64,000 nt of DNA from Aspergillus flavus (lineage: Eukaryota > Ascomycota > Eurotiomycetes > Eurotiales > Aspergillaceae). The stretch lies in assembly GCF_009017415.1 (NCBI RefSeq), contig NC_092409.1, forward strand, positions 4,712,001 through 4,776,000, read 5' to 3'. The notes under the pieces are model-generated. The model did not search any database, had not been told where the DNA came from, and worked only from the letters and a program-made list of their open reading frames with translations. The translations under genes were made by a program, and so were the position numbers. Of this stretch, positions 34,910 to 47,245 are shown piece after piece (within the stretch, counting starts at the first letter, position 1; the number at the start of each line of letters is the position of its first letter).

Positions 34910-35400
34910 TAGGAAGGAGGAAGTTTGTCTTGCATTGTATATACCAGAACACAAAATGTACCATACTACATATGTATAAGAGATCTCTAGAGAGTGTACG
35001 AATATTATTGGATATAATTCAACCCAGCGCCTGTATAGTACCTAAGTACCTATTGTTGATATTTCCCAGTTAGGCAATCCAATAGTTTTGTCCTGTCCCG
35101 CTGAGTCATCACGCACTCCGCGTGTGAGCGCGTTGTGCAAGAAGAACAACGCGTTCCAATTATGCCCGATTGGGACGGCGTGTTTCCACAGCTTTCAGAA
35201 AGATCCATCCGCCATCCCACTCGCCCTCAAGGGCGCAAGGAACCGAATCATCCCCCCTCTCTCCGCGTTTTTGTGATTTAGCGGGTGTTATCGAAAATTA
35301 CAAGGATCATTCGTTGCACTGAAATCACATCGACCAATTTGAATTTTCACCAATATATCCTCACCCCGTATAATAATTGTCTGCGAAGCACACTATCACC
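34910..35400. other. Intergenic region, MCM3 promoter
   Basis: 491 bp between the PPR gene stop and the MCM3 start. It contains one perfect ACGCGT (separate entry) and several CGCG-rich positions near 35115-35155 and 35260. Confidence 0.6.
35149..35154. promoter_or_regulatory. MCB-type ACGCGT box upstream of MCM3
   Basis: A perfect ACGCGT lies about 250 bp upstream of the MCM3 ATG, within a CGCG-rich patch. In yeasts this is the MBF site that drives G1/S genes, including MCM genes. One 6-mer can occur by chance, so the functional call is an inference from the gene it precedes. Confidence 0.5.
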
Positions 35401-38524
<3,124 letters not shown>

Positions 38525-39098
38525 TAACATAGAAATCTGATGGAGTTTCAGTTGTATGGTCGACTTTTGATTGGGAGCTGGAAAGGGATTTATGTCGGAC
38601 ACGTTAACTTCTAATGTCACTTTCATCCCCATTGACGGGCTAGTTTGGCGTTTCAGGGGTTTTTTAGTCTATACATTGCAGATGTCAACTGGCCCTCGCA
38701 TCAAGTTCTGGTCCTGGCATTTCGTGCAATAGAGTTTCGTACCTTGCATAATACCTCGAAGTATAAATCTTGGAGCTCCTTGTTCTTTGTCCGGTACGAT
38801 TTCAATACATCCACGACCATCGACGTAATTATAGAATTTTCTAAAATATATCACTGTATAGTATGCCAATCTTCTACTGAGCAGTATGCCTTGTTATCGA
38901 TCCACTTTTGTAAGCCAGGTAAGATCATTGAAGATATAGACAAAAAAATGATTCATTAAACCGAAATAAAGAAGTATGATGAGAGAAGAGTGTAGAAGAA
39001 ACAGATGGCATAGAACATAGTCACACTTTTTGTACGGACATGCTATGATGCATCCAATATTAGAAACCGGGGTATAGATTCAAAGCTTGAATTACAAC
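38525..39098. other. Convergent 3' intergenic region (MCM3 / Spo7)
   Basis: 574 bp, AT-rich, between two stop codons. Nothing recognisable. Confidence 0.55.
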
Positions 39099-40484
39099 TT
39101 ATACGCTAGTTTGCTCATCTTTGACTTTATCGGACTCTGCTAAGAAACCGGAGTCGTCGGAAGAGAAAGACGATGTACGCACACCCTCACTGATCTGTGC
39201 TTGTGTGAGGGGTGACACTCCCCGTGAAAGAGTCTTGGACTTCTTCTTGCGATGTTGATGTCCTTGCTCGGAGCCTGATGCCGTGGAATTAGGGGTTAGG
39301 CTTCCCCGACGGGGACGGCCACTCGCAGATGACCTCGACGGAGGACGGTCATCGGTATCTACGGGGGTGGTACTTCGGGACGGCGTCCGTGAGTGCGATT
39401 CCGAGCGCGTGCTACGCCGGGCGGGCGATTTCGGCTCATGGCTGAGCCTAGAGATGCTGGAGTGATGGGAATGGCGATGGTGGGCTTTTTCGTCGGCGGA
39501 CTTGGTGGTTGTCGCTGCGGCGGCTCGCCGACGCTGCGACGCCTTCCATCCAATGCCAAACCACCAGAACCAGCCACCGTCCTGCTGAGCTAGTTGGCGC
39601 TCCTTCTGGCGCAATTTCTGACGCAGTTGAGCACGCCGTTCGTTCTCCTTTTCCCAGAACTCGGTGCGGTAGTCGTCCCAGTTCCCGCGGAACTCTGGAG
39701 AGAATGACTTGGGGAGGAGGAGTAGTCGGATATAATCGCCTCCCGGACTGAGGTCTTCCTCCACCAGGCCCGACTCCATGTCCATGTTGTAGTACGGCTG
39801 GTGGTGCTGCCGACCACCAGCGCGTTTCTCTGACGCAGAACGTTCGATGTAGTGGAATTCTCCGACCGGAGAAGGGAAGAGTGGAATTGAAAAGGGGAAG
39901 AGGAAGGATAGGTAGGACAACAGCTCCTGCCACCAGGGACCGCGGATCACAACGATCTTGGTGTTCATCGTGCGAAGGCCGCGGTTGGCGACGGCGAGCC
40001 AGCGCCGCGGCCAACGTACTCCACGCTCCCATTGCCCCGTGCCCCAGACCAATAGTGCGGTGACTACTCCTCCAAGCAGTGCAACCTTCTCCCACATCTC
40101 CACCACCCAGTACACGGAGCCGCCTACCCCGCGGCCATCTTCGCGAGGACGGAGGAACAGCGCGTAGGCAAAGTAGGTGATCCAGGCAGCAAGCAGTAGA
40201 AGAAAGAACGTGTTCTGCCGCCGGCGTTCTCGCAGCGCAAGGTATTGAGCCCGAAGGGAGCTTTCTAGGATAAGCAGGTTCAGGTAGATCTGAGGTGGAG
40301 AGGATGGCAACGTGGACAGCGGGTCCGGTGTTAATGGGCGTGGCGGGGAAGACGGATCGGAAGAGTTCTGAGGGTACGGCCGTGGAGCAGAATTCAATGT
40401 GTCGGACGATGTTGATGAGGACGAAAGATGATTTGCAGGAGCCGGTGACCCTTTAACCAGGTGATCCAGGCTTGCGGAGGCCAT
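39099..40484 (-). CDS. SPO7: Spo7-like regulatory subunit of the Nem1-Spo7 phosphatase
   Basis: A 461-aa single-exon membrane protein. The Spo7 core starts with IYLNLLILESSLRAQYLALR, then two transmembrane segments (NTFFLLLLAAWITYFAYALFL and KVALLGGVVTALLVWG), the conserved RTMNTKIVVIRGPWWQELLS stretch and SPEFRGNWDDYRTEFWEKEN. This matches the ER/nuclear-envelope partner that activates the phosphatase Nem1, which dephosphorylates the phosphatidate phosphatase Pah1 and so controls membrane versus storage lipid. Both ends are extended compared with yeast: a Ser/Pro-rich N-terminus and a Ser/Arg-rich, probably phosphorylated C-terminal tail of about 140 residues. The next gene is also a lipid enzyme, but each has its own promoter. 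Confidence 0.9.
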   Translation of the reverse strand: MASASLDHLVKGSPAPANHLSSSSTSSDTLNSAPRPYPQNSSDPSSPPRPLTPDPLSTLPSSPPQIYLNLLILESSLRAQYLALRERRRQNTFFLLLLAAWITYFAYALFLRPREDGRGVGGSVYWVVEMWEKVALLGGVVTALLVWGTGQWERGVRWPRRWLAVANRGLRTMNTKIVVIRGPWWQELLSYLSFLFPFSIPLFPSPVGEFHYIERSASEKRAGGRQHHQPYYNMDMESGLVEEDLSPGGDYIRLLLLPKSFSPEFRGNWDDYRTEFWEKENERRAQLRQKLRQKERQLAQQDGGWFWWFGIGWKASQRRRAAAATTTKSADEKAHHRHSHHSSISRLSHEPKSPARRSTRSESHSRTPSRSTTPVDTDDRPPSRSSASGRPRRGSLTPNSTASGSEQGHQHRKKKSKTLSRGVSPLTQAQISEGVRTSSFSSDDSGFLAESDKVKDEQTSV

Positions 40485-40942
40485 GTCCGCGACAGTAGTA
40501 GAGGAGGAAGAAGGACACTCAAGAAAAAGAAATACTTCTTAAAGCAAATGGAAAGGGGACAGAGAACAAATACACTGAAGGATCAGAACAGCACGGCCGT
40601 CACGGCCAGGCGCTATCTCACAGCATGGAAGTAAAAGAGTGAGAGCACGAAAGGCGCAGACAAAATGGACTGAAGGGAAACGTTGAACTGTTGGAATGAT
40701 GGATTTAGTTTGACGCTGACGATGGATTACCGTCGGTATCGTATTGGTTCGGTATCGCCCTCGGAACAATTCGACTGTCACATGATGATGATTTACAATC
40801 CCTTGATATTCATAGTTCTAATTGTATACATTATGCATATTCACTTGCCACGGCCATTGACACCGTGTAATCCCGACATCAGTAATCCAGAATCGCTCTT
40901 TATAAACAGTAAATCATGAAAAAGAAAGAAATCTATGCCGTC
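40485..40942. other. Spo7 promoter and hydrolase 3' region
   Basis: 458 bp between two minus-strand genes. No gene or clear motif is seen. Confidence 0.5.
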
Positions 40943-42640
40943 TTATTTTGTATCCTTGCGACCAACATCTTCCATCTCGGACAGAACCAGGCTGTTAAAC
41001 TCTTCCCATCCATCTAGATAGACATGGTGGCCCGAATTCTTAATGACCACAACCTTGGCCGAGCCTTGGTCCGCCTGTCGCTCTTCCGGTGTTGCGTTCT
41101 GAAGCACCCGACGCTTCTCTTCTTCAAGCTTAGCTTTTGCTGCCATTCCACCTTTAACATCCATCCAGTCATGATCGCCATACATGAAGATTATGGGGAG
41201 GCCATTTTCGCGCTTGACGGGCGTCGACAAAGATGAGCCTAAAGCCATGGTAGAGTCGGACTGGGACAAATTCTGGCTAGATGACTGTATGGCTTGGGGA
41301 GGTTCCTGCGTAGAGGATGAGGGCGTCTGAAGCACCTGTCTTCCCACCCCTTGAATGCGCCGGATTAGAGGGCTGCGTGCAAAGGCACCAGGGGCGAGAA
41401 TGTATGCGAGAGCATACTCTCCACTGCCCCGTTGACTGAATATCGAATATGAGTAATCATGGAGAGCCTTGGCCTCATCCGCAGGCAAATGCGAAAATCG
41501 TCGGGATGTCCAGCCCGATACAAGTCGCGGGCCTAGGGGACCCGCCCAGCGAATCAAGCTGAAGGGAGAAATGTTGGCCTCCCACAGATAGGCAAACCAC
41601 TTGGGAATCATTCGTCGGGGAGGCTGATCGGGAGCAGCAGTACTTGTCGGCGGGCCCTTTAGGAGGATATTGTTGTCACCTTTCTGGATTGTCTCCGGTG
41701 GTACTGATGAAGCCGACTCTGCGATGTTGCGTTGATCCTGGGAAAATTCCTTGGCCATCGTGGTCTCGGACGGCATATCTGCTGACATAGCATATGGGTC
41801 TTCTGGAATCCCAACCGGTGATGCTAGGATGAGCTTGTTCAAGCGACCTGGATATTTGAGGGCATAGGCGACCGCCATGTAACCTCCCAAACTATGGCCG
41901 AGCAAGGTAAAGCGGTCGATTTTGCGTTTGACGCGCCATTCCTCTAGGGCGTCCACAAACCAAGCCTCCGCCTCTCTGATAGCATCTTCACGGTCTTTCG
42001 CCTTGATACGGAACGGCGGCCGTGTGCTACGACCCATTCCTAGCAAGTCTAGCGCATGTAGTTGCCACCCTTTCAGTCGGCTCAGAGGCTCAAAGTTCTT
42101 GTAGAAGAAGCCCAACCCGGCCCCATATCCATGAACCATAACCAAGTGTTGGTTTGCTTCCTCCCCAATTCGCTCCACAGAAAATTCGTTGAGAGCTCGA
42201 TTTTTGCCGCTTAGCTCGACCATGCTGGAGCGCCACCTCCGAGGACCATAGGGATCGTTAAGTGAATTGGCCGCCACCTCACCCTCCTGGCTATGATCAG
42301 CCGATTGTAAGCTCCCTGGTTCGCCACTTGGGAGATTACTCGTTTTTCCGGTTTGCAAATGCGTAGGGGGTTCGTGTTGAAGGTAGGGTAAGTATGACAG
42401 AACCTTATGCTCGGCTGCAGCAGCAGGTAGACTCGACCACTGAAAATCCATCTCAGTGACTGACACTTGAGCTTATTTCTGGGTTTGACAACATACCCAT
42501 TGACTGAAGCCTTCTCTGTAACCTAGTGGGAACCAGGCTGAGGGTGGCGGGGTTGCGCTGGCTCCGCGAGCCGCATGAGGGGTACCGCCCTGGTGGGAGG
42601 CTATATCGTCCTTGGACGATTCCAAGGATTGCGAGGCCAT
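40943..42640 (-). CDS. Alpha/beta hydrolase of the ABHD4/5 (CGI-58)-Cld1 group
   Basis: A 550-aa predicted lipid hydrolase. Exons on the minus strand: 42640-42497 and 42451-40943, with a 45-nt intron. The fold begins at MVHGYGAGLGFFYKNFEPLS (oxyanion loop HGYGAG), then the nucleophile elbow LLGHSLGGYMAVAYALKYPG (Ser), ASPVGIP after the elbow, MYGDHDWMD with the acid Asp, and SGHHVYLDG with the His. H-x4-D here also fits the acyltransferase-type motif noted in CGI-58. In yeast the corresponding enzyme Cld1 deacylates mitochondrial cardiolipin; family members elsewhere act on phospholipids or as lipase co-activators. The start is the first ATG of exon 1 (42640). The same frame stays open upstream to 42835 without an ATG, so a spliced N-terminal presequence cannot be excluded. 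Confidence 0.88.
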
Positions 42641-43450
42641 CGATGAGGCGTAGCGACCAAGGAAAGGGGGGCTAGATGACGCTAAGAGATGTGAATGTTC
42701 GAATGGGGCCCAGGATCGAGAGACCTGAGAGGTAAGCGAAGAAAGTCGCGCGGTAGACACCTTGTCGCGCAGAGCAGGGAGTGACAGAGTAAGGTTCTCT
42801 GTCACCCGCAGAGAAAGAGACGAGGAGAAAAGCAAGGGCAGCAGCGGGATTTATATGAATGGTAATCGAGGCCCGTAGAGACCAGCAAGGCAAATATCGG
42901 GCGGATGAGAGGCCAAAAACCGCTTATGTCCGATCCAATCGAACTAACCCCGAAGCAGGCAACGATGGATGACAACAAGCACGAAGGAACAGAGGACGAA
43001 AAAAAAGAATGTCGATGGATTGAGGCTCGGCGAGGAGTTAATCTAGAATAGAGAGGTGGCGGAGGACTGTAGACAGATGTAAGTAAAGTACTATACATAG
43101 AACATAAAACAGACATAATTGCAAAGGAACGATTGGGCGGAAGTGAGAAGTGGAAACCCCAACAGGACGATGACGCTCAACTGTCCCGTAATGGAACATT
43201 GCGGATCCCGAGGGTATTGTATTGTATCGTACCAGAACACGACTACAGTACGTGCTGAAGTACGTACCTACATACTACTATTCTATATACTGTTTGTATG
43301 TGCTCTGCCTGACCTTCTAGCAATTTTGTTCTCATTGTGAAAATTCACGGAATTTAAGAGATTCTATGCTCTCCTCTGATGAATCTACCTAGAGAAAACC
43401 TCGGTATATGATCACAACAAATCGCTTCCCATCACTAACCCGCTCAAGCC
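42641..43450. other. Hydrolase promoter and 3' region of the Ser-rich gene
   Basis: 810 bp. The first 195 bp continue the hydrolase reading frame on the minus strand without an ATG (SLSLRVTENLTLSLPALR), possibly an untranslated leader or part of an additional spliced exon. Nothing else is recognised. Confidence 0.5.
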
Positions 43451-44635
43451 CTAGGAAGACCTCACGATTCGAGCGCTTGAATTTGGACCAGATATGCTCC
43501 TCCGACGGTATCTCACACCACCAGGGTAGTGCACCATGGTTCTACCCATAGCTCTCGGAGACCTGTTTTCTTCAATTGGTGTCGTACTCCCCGGCGTTGT
43601 GGTTCTACTACTAACCCCACTGCTAGGTCGTAAACTGAAGTAACCGCCAGAGCCATCAGCCGGGCTAACAACGTAGTTGTTGGTATTGGAGGAGCTCAGC
43701 ATAATGGAATGAATGTCTCCTATTGATTGTCGAGGCTGTGAGTGTGGCGATACCGCTCTTGACCGGGATTCAGATGCAGGATTCTCCGACCGAATCGATA
43801 GAGACAGTGATAATGAGTTCGGAGTGCGCATGTTTAGGCTCGACAAAACCGATGTGGTAGCTGAGCGGCGATGGTGGAGACCGTGGCTCTCATCGGGGCT
43901 GGCCAATATTTGTCTATGTCTCCAGGGTAGCGAATGCTCCGAAAGCTCGTTATTCCTCATACTGAGTGGCTGCGACGGTAATTCCAACCGATTATTGATA
44001 GAAAGCCAGGCCCTCTCGTCTGCCTCCTCACTTACGCTGTTACTGGAAGATGAAGACACGGATCTTGAATGAAGTCCATAGACTTTAGAGGATGACGCCC
44101 AACAGCGCCATCCACCTACGCCCTCGAAGTCCCTCCTCTCATCGCCACTAATCAGGCCGAGAAAGCCCCGCAATGACGGGTAGTAACCATTCTTATGATG
44201 CTCTCCTCTTCGTGTTCGCCGTCCGTCAATGTCGAGGAGCGCACTGTCCAGGTCATTTGATTCTTCAACATGTGAACTGTTGCGTCGCTGGCCGCGGCCT
44301 GGTCGGCTATGGCTGGGGGAGACTGGGTTGGACTGATGGCAACTGGAGTCTGAGAAATGGATGGACCTGCCGTAATCCAATGACCGGCGCTTTGGTGTTG
44401 TAGCAGCTAGTGGTGTCGTGGGTTCAGAAGGGGCAAAGTTTAAGAGGGACGTGGTGTTAGAAGTGGGAATGACAAAGTAATTCGCGATGATCGCATAGCA
44501 TAGTTCGATGTAGATCACAGAAAGCCGTAGAAACAGAGCCAGTACAGAAAAGCAGATAGTAATATAAGCCGATATGACGAGAGGTATGGAGACGAGGGCG
44601 AGAAATGGTAATGTAAAGAAAGTGGTGGTTGACAT
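43451..44635 (-). CDS. Ser-rich protein with N-terminal membrane segments, unknown function
   Basis: A 394-aa single-exon protein I do not recognise. Residues about 5-55 form two hydrophobic helices (FFTLPFLALVSIPLVISAYI and LALFLRLSVIYIELCYAIIA). The rest is polar, rich in Ser, Arg, Pro and Asn and predicted to be disordered: RRRSISGPNSS at the C-terminus, repeated SRSxSP-like and TTPxSTTP-like pieces (RTTTPGSTTPIEENRSPRAM), many possible phosphorylation sites. The small order island GYYPSLRGFLGLISGDERRD (about aa 145-165) and the tail GRTMVHYPGGVRYRR look like conserved short motifs. The start at 44635 gives the membrane hairpin at the very N-terminus. It diverges from the Scn1 gene across 376 bp. 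Long uninterrupted frame, fitting codon use and a sensible topology support it as a real gene. Confidence 0.75.
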   Translation of the reverse strand: MSTTTFFTLPFLALVSIPLVISAYITICFSVLALFLRLSVIYIELCYAIIANYFVIPTSNTTSLLNFAPSEPTTPLAATTPKRRSLDYGRSIHFSDSSCHQSNPVSPSHSRPGRGQRRNSSHVEESNDLDSALLDIDGRRTRRGEHHKNGYYPSLRGFLGLISGDERRDFEGVGGWRCWASSSKVYGLHSRSVSSSSSNSVSEEADERAWLSINNRLELPSQPLSMRNNELSEHSLPWRHRQILASPDESHGLHHRRSATTSVLSSLNMRTPNSLSLSLSIRSENPASESRSRAVSPHSQPRQSIGDIHSIMLSSSNTNNYVVSPADGSGGYFSLRPSSGVSSRTTTPGSTTPIEENRSPRAMGRTMVHYPGGVRYRRRSISGPNSSARIVRSS

Positions 44636-45011
44636 GAAGACTGGTAGAGAATATATAGTACTTGATTTCTAAACTGAGGGATAGATGTAGCAGATAGCAA
44701 GTTAATAACGCTATGCAATACCAAACTGTGTGATACGAATCGTCAAGAAGAAGACATTTTAATCATTGAAGAGGGAGGCAAAGAAGAAAAAGAAAAGGAA
44801 AATCCTTGTCGTACTCGATCCATCGGCTTACTTTGGTGAACAATAACCATAAAATGCGGAGAAGCAGCATGTGACGAGCCGCCGCCTCAGGCAGCAATTT
44901 ATAGGGCCGCGGACGAAACTAAACGATTCATTACATCACAGTCCCAGAGCCGGTATTTATTGGGCCTTTCTGACCTCATAAAACATTTCTGTCAACACAA
45001 TTCTAAATAGC
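44636..45011. other. Divergent promoter (Ser-rich protein / Scn1)
   Basis: 376 bp between divergent starts. An ATTTATAGGG sequence near 44898 could be a weak TATA element. No gene is seen. Confidence 0.5.
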
Positions 45012-46190
45012 ATGGCACATCAGGAAACTCAAGATGGGACAGGTTTTCCCTGGGATATTGGGGTGTTCGATGCCCATTGTCATCCCACCGATACTATGTC
45101 ATCCATTGCGGAGATTCCTAGAATGAGGGCAACCACGCTCACAGTCATGGCTACTCGGGGAGAAGACCAAGAACTAGTACACCAGACTGCTGCAACTCTC
45201 ACAGGTGGACAGTTACCATCCCTTCCGGGACAAAGTATTGGACGTGTGCTACCTTGCTTTGGCTGGCATCCTTGGTTTTCCCACCAGATTCTTGACGATA
45301 TGGGGAAGACAGAAACCGAAGTCACATCGGCATCTGACAAGAAACAGGCGCACTATAGCAACGTCTTGACTCCACCACCAGCGGATACTTTTATATCAGC
45401 TCTACCTAACCCCAAACCACTTTCGCAGCTTATCTCAGAAACACGCGAGCGGTTGCTAAACCATCCCGCCGCTCTTGTGGGAGAGATTGGCCTTGACCGT
45501 GCTTTTAGACTTCCCCAAGCCTGGACGCAGCATGAGAAGGAGGGTCGTGATCCACAGATGACCCCCGGGTCTCGCGAAGGTCGAGCCCTTTCTCCCCATA
45601 GAGTTCAGTTAGAACATCAAAAGGCAGTGCTAGAAGCTCAGTTGCGCCTGGCGGGAGAACTCCAGCGGCCCGTCTCTGTACACAGCGTTCAGTGCCACGG
45701 AGCAGTATTTGATCTTTTCAAGAAGTTGTGGACAGGCCATGAGCGAAAGAAGCCGTCGAGACGGGAGAGGGCACGGCGTCACAGTGCTGCAGATGCCCAC
45801 ACGCAGAGTGATGCGGAGGAAGAGCAACAAAACTTGACCATGGCCAAAGAGTCACCGCTTCCTTTCCCGCCAAGAATCTGTATGCATTCGTATTCAGGTC
45901 CCGTTGAACCTCTAAAGCAATTCTTAAATCCGTCAAACCCTTCAGACGTGTATTTCTCATTCTCCGCTGTGATCAACTTCAACGGACCGTCGCCCCAAAA
46001 GATCGTCGAAGTCATCAAAGCCTTACCGGATGACAGGATCCTCATAGAAAGTGACTTGCACACCGCTGGGCAGCAGATGGATGACTTGTTGGAAGAAGTC
46101 GCTCGGCAGATCTGCGAGTTGCGTGGATGGGGTTTGCGCCAAGGTGTTCAACAGCTTGCCGAAAATTGGAAGAAATTCGTGTTCGGTTGA
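45012..46190 (+). CDS. TatD-family hydrolase, Cut9-interacting Scn1-like
   Basis: A 392-aa single-exon metal-dependent hydrolase of the TatD family. Metal-site motifs: FDAHCHPTD (H-x-H) near the N-terminus, VGEIGLDRAF (Glu), RPVSVHSVQCHG (His), RICMHSYSGP (His) and ILIESDLHTAG (Asp). The order and spacing follow TatD nucleases with insertions, as in the fission-yeast Scn1 protein that binds the APC/C subunit Cut9. A low-complexity charged insert lies between the His motifs (about aa 245-280, KKPSRRERARR onwards). The end RQICELRGWGLRQGVQQLAENWKKFV is conserved in type, shown here only by its motif GVQQLAENWKKF. Whether it is a nuclease or only a scaffold in fungi is not clear from sequence. 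Confidence 0.9.
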   Translation: MAHQETQDGTGFPWDIGVFDAHCHPTDTMSSIAEIPRMRATTLTVMATRGEDQELVHQTAATLTGGQLPSLPGQSIGRVLPCFGWHPWFSHQILDDMGKTETEVTSASDKKQAHYSNVLTPPPADTFISALPNPKPLSQLISETRERLLNHPAALVGEIGLDRAFRLPQAWTQHEKEGRDPQMTPGSREGRALSPHRVQLEHQKAVLEAQLRLAGELQRPVSVHSVQCHGAVFDLFKKLWTGHERKKPSRRERARRHSAADAHTQSDAEEEQQNLTMAKESPLPFPPRICMHSYSGPVEPLKQFLNPSNPSDVYFSFSAVINFNGPSPQKIVEVIKALPDDRILIESDLHTAGQQMDDLLEEVARQICELRGWGLRQGVQQLAENWKKFVFG

Positions 46191-47245
46191 TCATATTGGT
46201 ATACCTGAGCAGCGTTCCAGGGTGCGTGCCTGTCAATAAGTTGGTACCACTGTACATAGCATCCTGTCGTGGATGAGGTTATCAAGAGTAATGGACGTGT
46301 AGAACATAGAGCCAAGATGACTTAATAAAAACCTAGATGACAGCTCACTGATATAACAAATGGGTAGGTATGCGTGTGATCCAAGAATTATGGTTCGCTT
46401 GGTGCGACTAGTCTATGTACAGTACATAGCACCATCTCCGTCCAGAGGAAGTCTCTAACTGTACGTCTCATTAGAGGCATGAGGTGTGTATAATCACTAA
46501 AGCTACTATTAATATGGTATACTGACACTATTATCAGTGGTTGTAGTTAATAAGGGTCTCTGGTATAGAATCCTAAGAATAAAAAGGGGACTAGGCCGGT
46601 CTACGTTGCTTGGTAGCGGCGAGCATAAAATAAGCGTGACATCCGTGGTACGGTCGGTTTCCGACAGCCGATAAGTGGAAAGATTAGTAGGGAACTCAAT
46701 TAGTACCTAAGTATAGATCCAGCGATCCTGATTGGTGGATGGTGGCTATCAGTCAGATACTATCTCTTGGTTGAGTCCCACCAGAAGAATAAATATTTGA
46801 AAGATTAGAAATAGATAATAATGATAATACGAGCATACAAACAAGTATGACTTGGCAACGAGGGAACGGACTCACAACCGGGTTCATTACAAATTTACAA
46901 GCTTTAGTTAATCTGCACACCAAGGCAGGTTTTGATCAAAGTACCAGTAAGATCAATTAGGATTATGTATTGAATACTTGACATCTCGTGATCTTTTCCC
47001 AATTGGAACTTCTCCGCACACACGTGACCTGCCCCAGACTCGCCGGCAGATGCCCCACCACTAGTTCTCCGGCTCTATCGATTTCTCCTCCTCTTTCCCA
47101 TTTTCTTACGTTTCACAATCCCCATTGCTCCTCTCTCCTTAATCATGTCTTGAAAACAAGCAATTCCTTCAACCCTAGGACTGCTCCGATTATCAAGGAT
47201 GAAGTTGCTAGTCCTCGGACCTTGAACCCGCGTCGATGCTTTGCT
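46191..47245. other. Intergenic region, promoter of the Zn2Cys6 regulator
   Basis: 1.05 kb without a recognised gene. It includes a CACGTG at 47021-47026, about 220 bp upstream of the regulator's ATG. Confidence 0.5.

Noticed and set aside
39448..40095. 215-aa minus-strand frame inside the Spo7 gene
   Set aside because: Same strand but another frame of a conserved single-exon gene; no similarity seen.
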